This document shows positions 6,155 to 6,756 of a stretch of DNA of 6,756 nt, piece after piece. The stretch lies in the NCBI GenBank assembly GCA_003647375.1, contig QMMS01000242.1:1-6756 (forward strand). Direction: 5' to 3'. The stretch is from Deltaproteobacteria bacterium (GTDB taxonomy: Bacteria; Desulfobacterota; Desulfobacteria; Desulfobacterales; B30-G6). The notes beneath the pieces were generated by a model that ran no database searches, was not told the DNA's origin, and saw only the letters and a list, made by a program, of their open reading frames with translations. How positions within the stretch are numbered: the first letter of the stretch is position 1; each line of letters starts with the position of its first letter. Made by a program: the position numbers and the translations under genes.

Positions 6155-6238
6155 TTATGACCTCATCAAACGGAACAGTATTAAGCAAACAAAATAAAAA
6201 AAAGCGACCATTCCAGTTATTGCAGCTATTCCAGTCAT
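6155..6238 (-). CDS. 27-residue membrane peptide upstream of the cyclase-TPR gene
   Basis: The ATG at 6238 is preceded, at five bases, by a full AAGGAGG ribosome-binding site, the strongest in the window. The product MTGIAAITGMVAFFYFVCLI continues LFRLMRS. This is one hydrophobic helix (about residues 3-22) with a positively charged C-terminus, so the N-terminus is likely outside and the tail cytoplasmic. The first residues show a three-residue periodicity (TGI, AAI, TGM) because the DNA there has a 9-bp repeat. In size and form it resembles accessory subunits such as KdpF or CydX, but I see no family signature and none of their partner genes nearby. It ends 45 bases before the cyclase start and could be co-transcribed with it. 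Chance occurrence is possible given its length, but the ribosome-binding site argues for translation. Confidence 0.5.
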   Translation of the reverse strand: MTGIAAITGMVAFFYFVCLILFRLMRS

Positions 6239-6243
6239 TTTAG

Positions 6244-6250
6244 CCTCCTT
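6244..6250 (-). promoter_or_regulatory. perfect Shine-Dalgarno (AAGGAGG) before the 27-residue ORF
   Basis: Minus-strand AAGGAGG lies five bases (CTAAA) upstream of the ATG at 6238. No other start codon in the area uses it, which is the main argument that this tiny ORF is translated. Confidence 0.65.
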
Positions 6251-6280
6251 AAAAAGTTTTCAGTTGCAAGCGGTTCTGCT

Positions 6281-6289
6281 TGTATAGCA
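6281..6289 (-). promoter_or_regulatory. possible extended -10 promoter for the 27-residue ORF and cyclase
   Basis: The minus strand reads TGCTATACA, an extended -10 element (TG, one base, TATACA). No convincing -35 hexamer is seen at 16-18 bases, as is often so with extended -10 promoters. Transcription would start near 6274 and leave a leader of about 35 bases containing a CAAGC/GCTTG hairpin (6267-6282). Confidence 0.3.
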
Positions 6290-6413
6290 TAGCAGGCTGC
6301 AATATATGCGCCGGGACTTGGCAGCAAGTTTCATTCAATCATTAATATATTGAAAATACGGTTATATTTATAAAGATCTGGATTTTTTAAAACTGCAAAT
6401 TCTTTTTGGAAAA

Positions 6414-6539
6414 ATGGAATTAAACGGGACAGAATCGGTGGTAAAGATGGGCCTATTTGGTTTTATTTTTGTTGTGATTTCAAATAGTTTTATTGAGGTA
6501 TGCAATGAAAACTGCTTTTTAAAATGCAATATATGTTGA
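6414..6539 (+). CDS. low-confidence 41-residue plus-strand ORF with Cys-rich C-terminus
   Basis: The only plus-strand candidate in the window encodes MELNGTESVVKMGLFGFIFV, then VISNSF, ending IEVCNENCFLKCNIC. It has a short hydrophobic helix (about residues 13-22) and four cysteines at 30, 34, 38 and 41. A GGA four bases before the ATG is a weak ribosome-binding site. No family is recognised. The region is AT-rich and a chance ORF is at least as likely, although the regular Cys spacing is noticeable. Confidence 0.2.
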   Translation: MELNGTESVVKMGLFGFIFVVISNSFIEVCNENCFLKCNIC

Positions 6540-6627
6540 TGGGACAACTAGACACAGTCGTGGGACATCCAGAGTGCACAGCAATGGCACCATGCACCGC
6601 ATAATACAGGCTTGACAAAGATGTTTT

Positions 6628-6713
6628 TATTCCAGCATGGAAAACCTGGTCCTCTGGGCCAGGTCAGAGATAATCGGCTTTGCCGGAGATATATAACCTG
6701 GAATGCTGGAATA
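6628..6713. repeat. long-range inverted repeat enclosing two hairpins (three-way-junction fold)
   Basis: TATTCCAGCAT (6628-6638) is perfectly complementary to ATGCTGGAATA (6703-6713). Inside lie two further stems: ACCTGG (6644-6649) with CCAGGT (6659-6664), loop 9, and CGGC (6675-6678) with GCCG (6682-6685), loop TTT. Together they can fold as an 11-bp closing stem with two arms, in RNA or in single-stranded DNA. The 3' arm overlaps the GGAATNNT tandem repeat. It might be a small non-autonomous repeat element or a structured RNA; no protein gene is attached. Confidence 0.5.
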
Positions 6714-6739
6714 GTGGAATGTTGGAATATTGGATTGTG
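6700..6739. repeat. five-unit 8-bp degenerate tandem repeat (GGAATNNT)
   Basis: Consecutive units read GGAATGCT, GGAATAGT, GGAATGTT, GGAATATT and GGATTGTG, with the GGAAT core exact in four. Similar short GGAATNNT runs are, from memory, common between genes in Desulfobacterota. The array may continue in degenerate form beyond 6739 toward the window edge. Confidence 0.7.
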
Positions 6740-6756
6740 GTTTTCTGGTTTCAGGA

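Larger units (their letters stand above)
6239..6756. other. 518-base stretch without a convincing gene
   Basis: The upstream side of the cyclase locus is AT-rich from about 6320 to 6540. It holds the candidate promoter and leader for the 27-residue ORF, one weak plus-strand Cys-rich ORF (6414-6539), an inverted-repeat structure (6628-6713) and an 8-bp tandem repeat (6700-6739). I see no tRNA, CRISPR or insertion-sequence gene in it. Confidence 0.6.

Noticed and set aside
6628..6713. Integron attC site
   Set aside because: The expected RYYYAAC and GTTRRRY core sites are absent from the arms and no integrase or cassette gene is present.

Overview
The window is a bacterial chromosomal segment in which every confidently called gene lies on the minus strand, so transcription runs from high to low coordinates. 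It is a compositional mosaic. The MauE/DoxX gene is AT-rich (positions 721-780 are about 37% GC), while the alpha/beta hydrolase remnant is GC-rich (positions 2101-2160 are about 63% GC). The rhodanese plus MauE/DoxX pair, the GlpD-type dehydrogenase, very small membrane proteins behind strong Shine-Dalgarno sequences, and short GGAATNNT intergenic repeats fit a sulfur-metabolising Desulfobacterota-like bacterium. That assignment is inference and the sequence does not prove it.

Layout, upstream to downstream on the minus strand. Positions 6756-6239 hold no convincing conventional gene. They contain an 8-bp tandem repeat, a foldable inverted-repeat structure and one weak Cys-rich ORF candidate. 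A 27-residue membrane peptide (6238-6155) with a perfect Shine-Dalgarno precedes a class III nucleotide cyclase-TPR gene (6109-4795), which is broken by an internal deletion and frame change. After a 242-bp spacer come an EamA-type exporter (4552-3605) and a PanE/ApbA ketopantoate-reductase family enzyme (3538-2597). These two may be co-transcribed. A doubtful 64-codon ORF (2604-2410) then leads into a second broken gene, an alpha/beta hydrolase-cyclase fusion remnant (2410-1701). Below it is a 28-bp dyad (1650-1677). A tight cluster follows: a 32-residue membrane peptide (1558-1460), a membrane-anchored rhodanese (1424-936), a MauE/DoxX redox membrane protein (955-494) and the start of GlpD (464 to the window edge).

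The most unusual feature is that two different class III cyclase fusion genes, both on the minus strand, are each broken by an internal deletion plus frame change. By eye, the point where the cyclase domain stops in one is nearly the point where it begins in the other. One keeps about the first 135 residues of the domain and the other only its last 40 or so. Neither can encode a normal full-length product. The intact genes form two likely functional groups: a rhodanese/MauE-DoxX/GlpD redox cluster that probably works at the membrane and quinone level, and an exporter-reductase pair acting on small metabolites.
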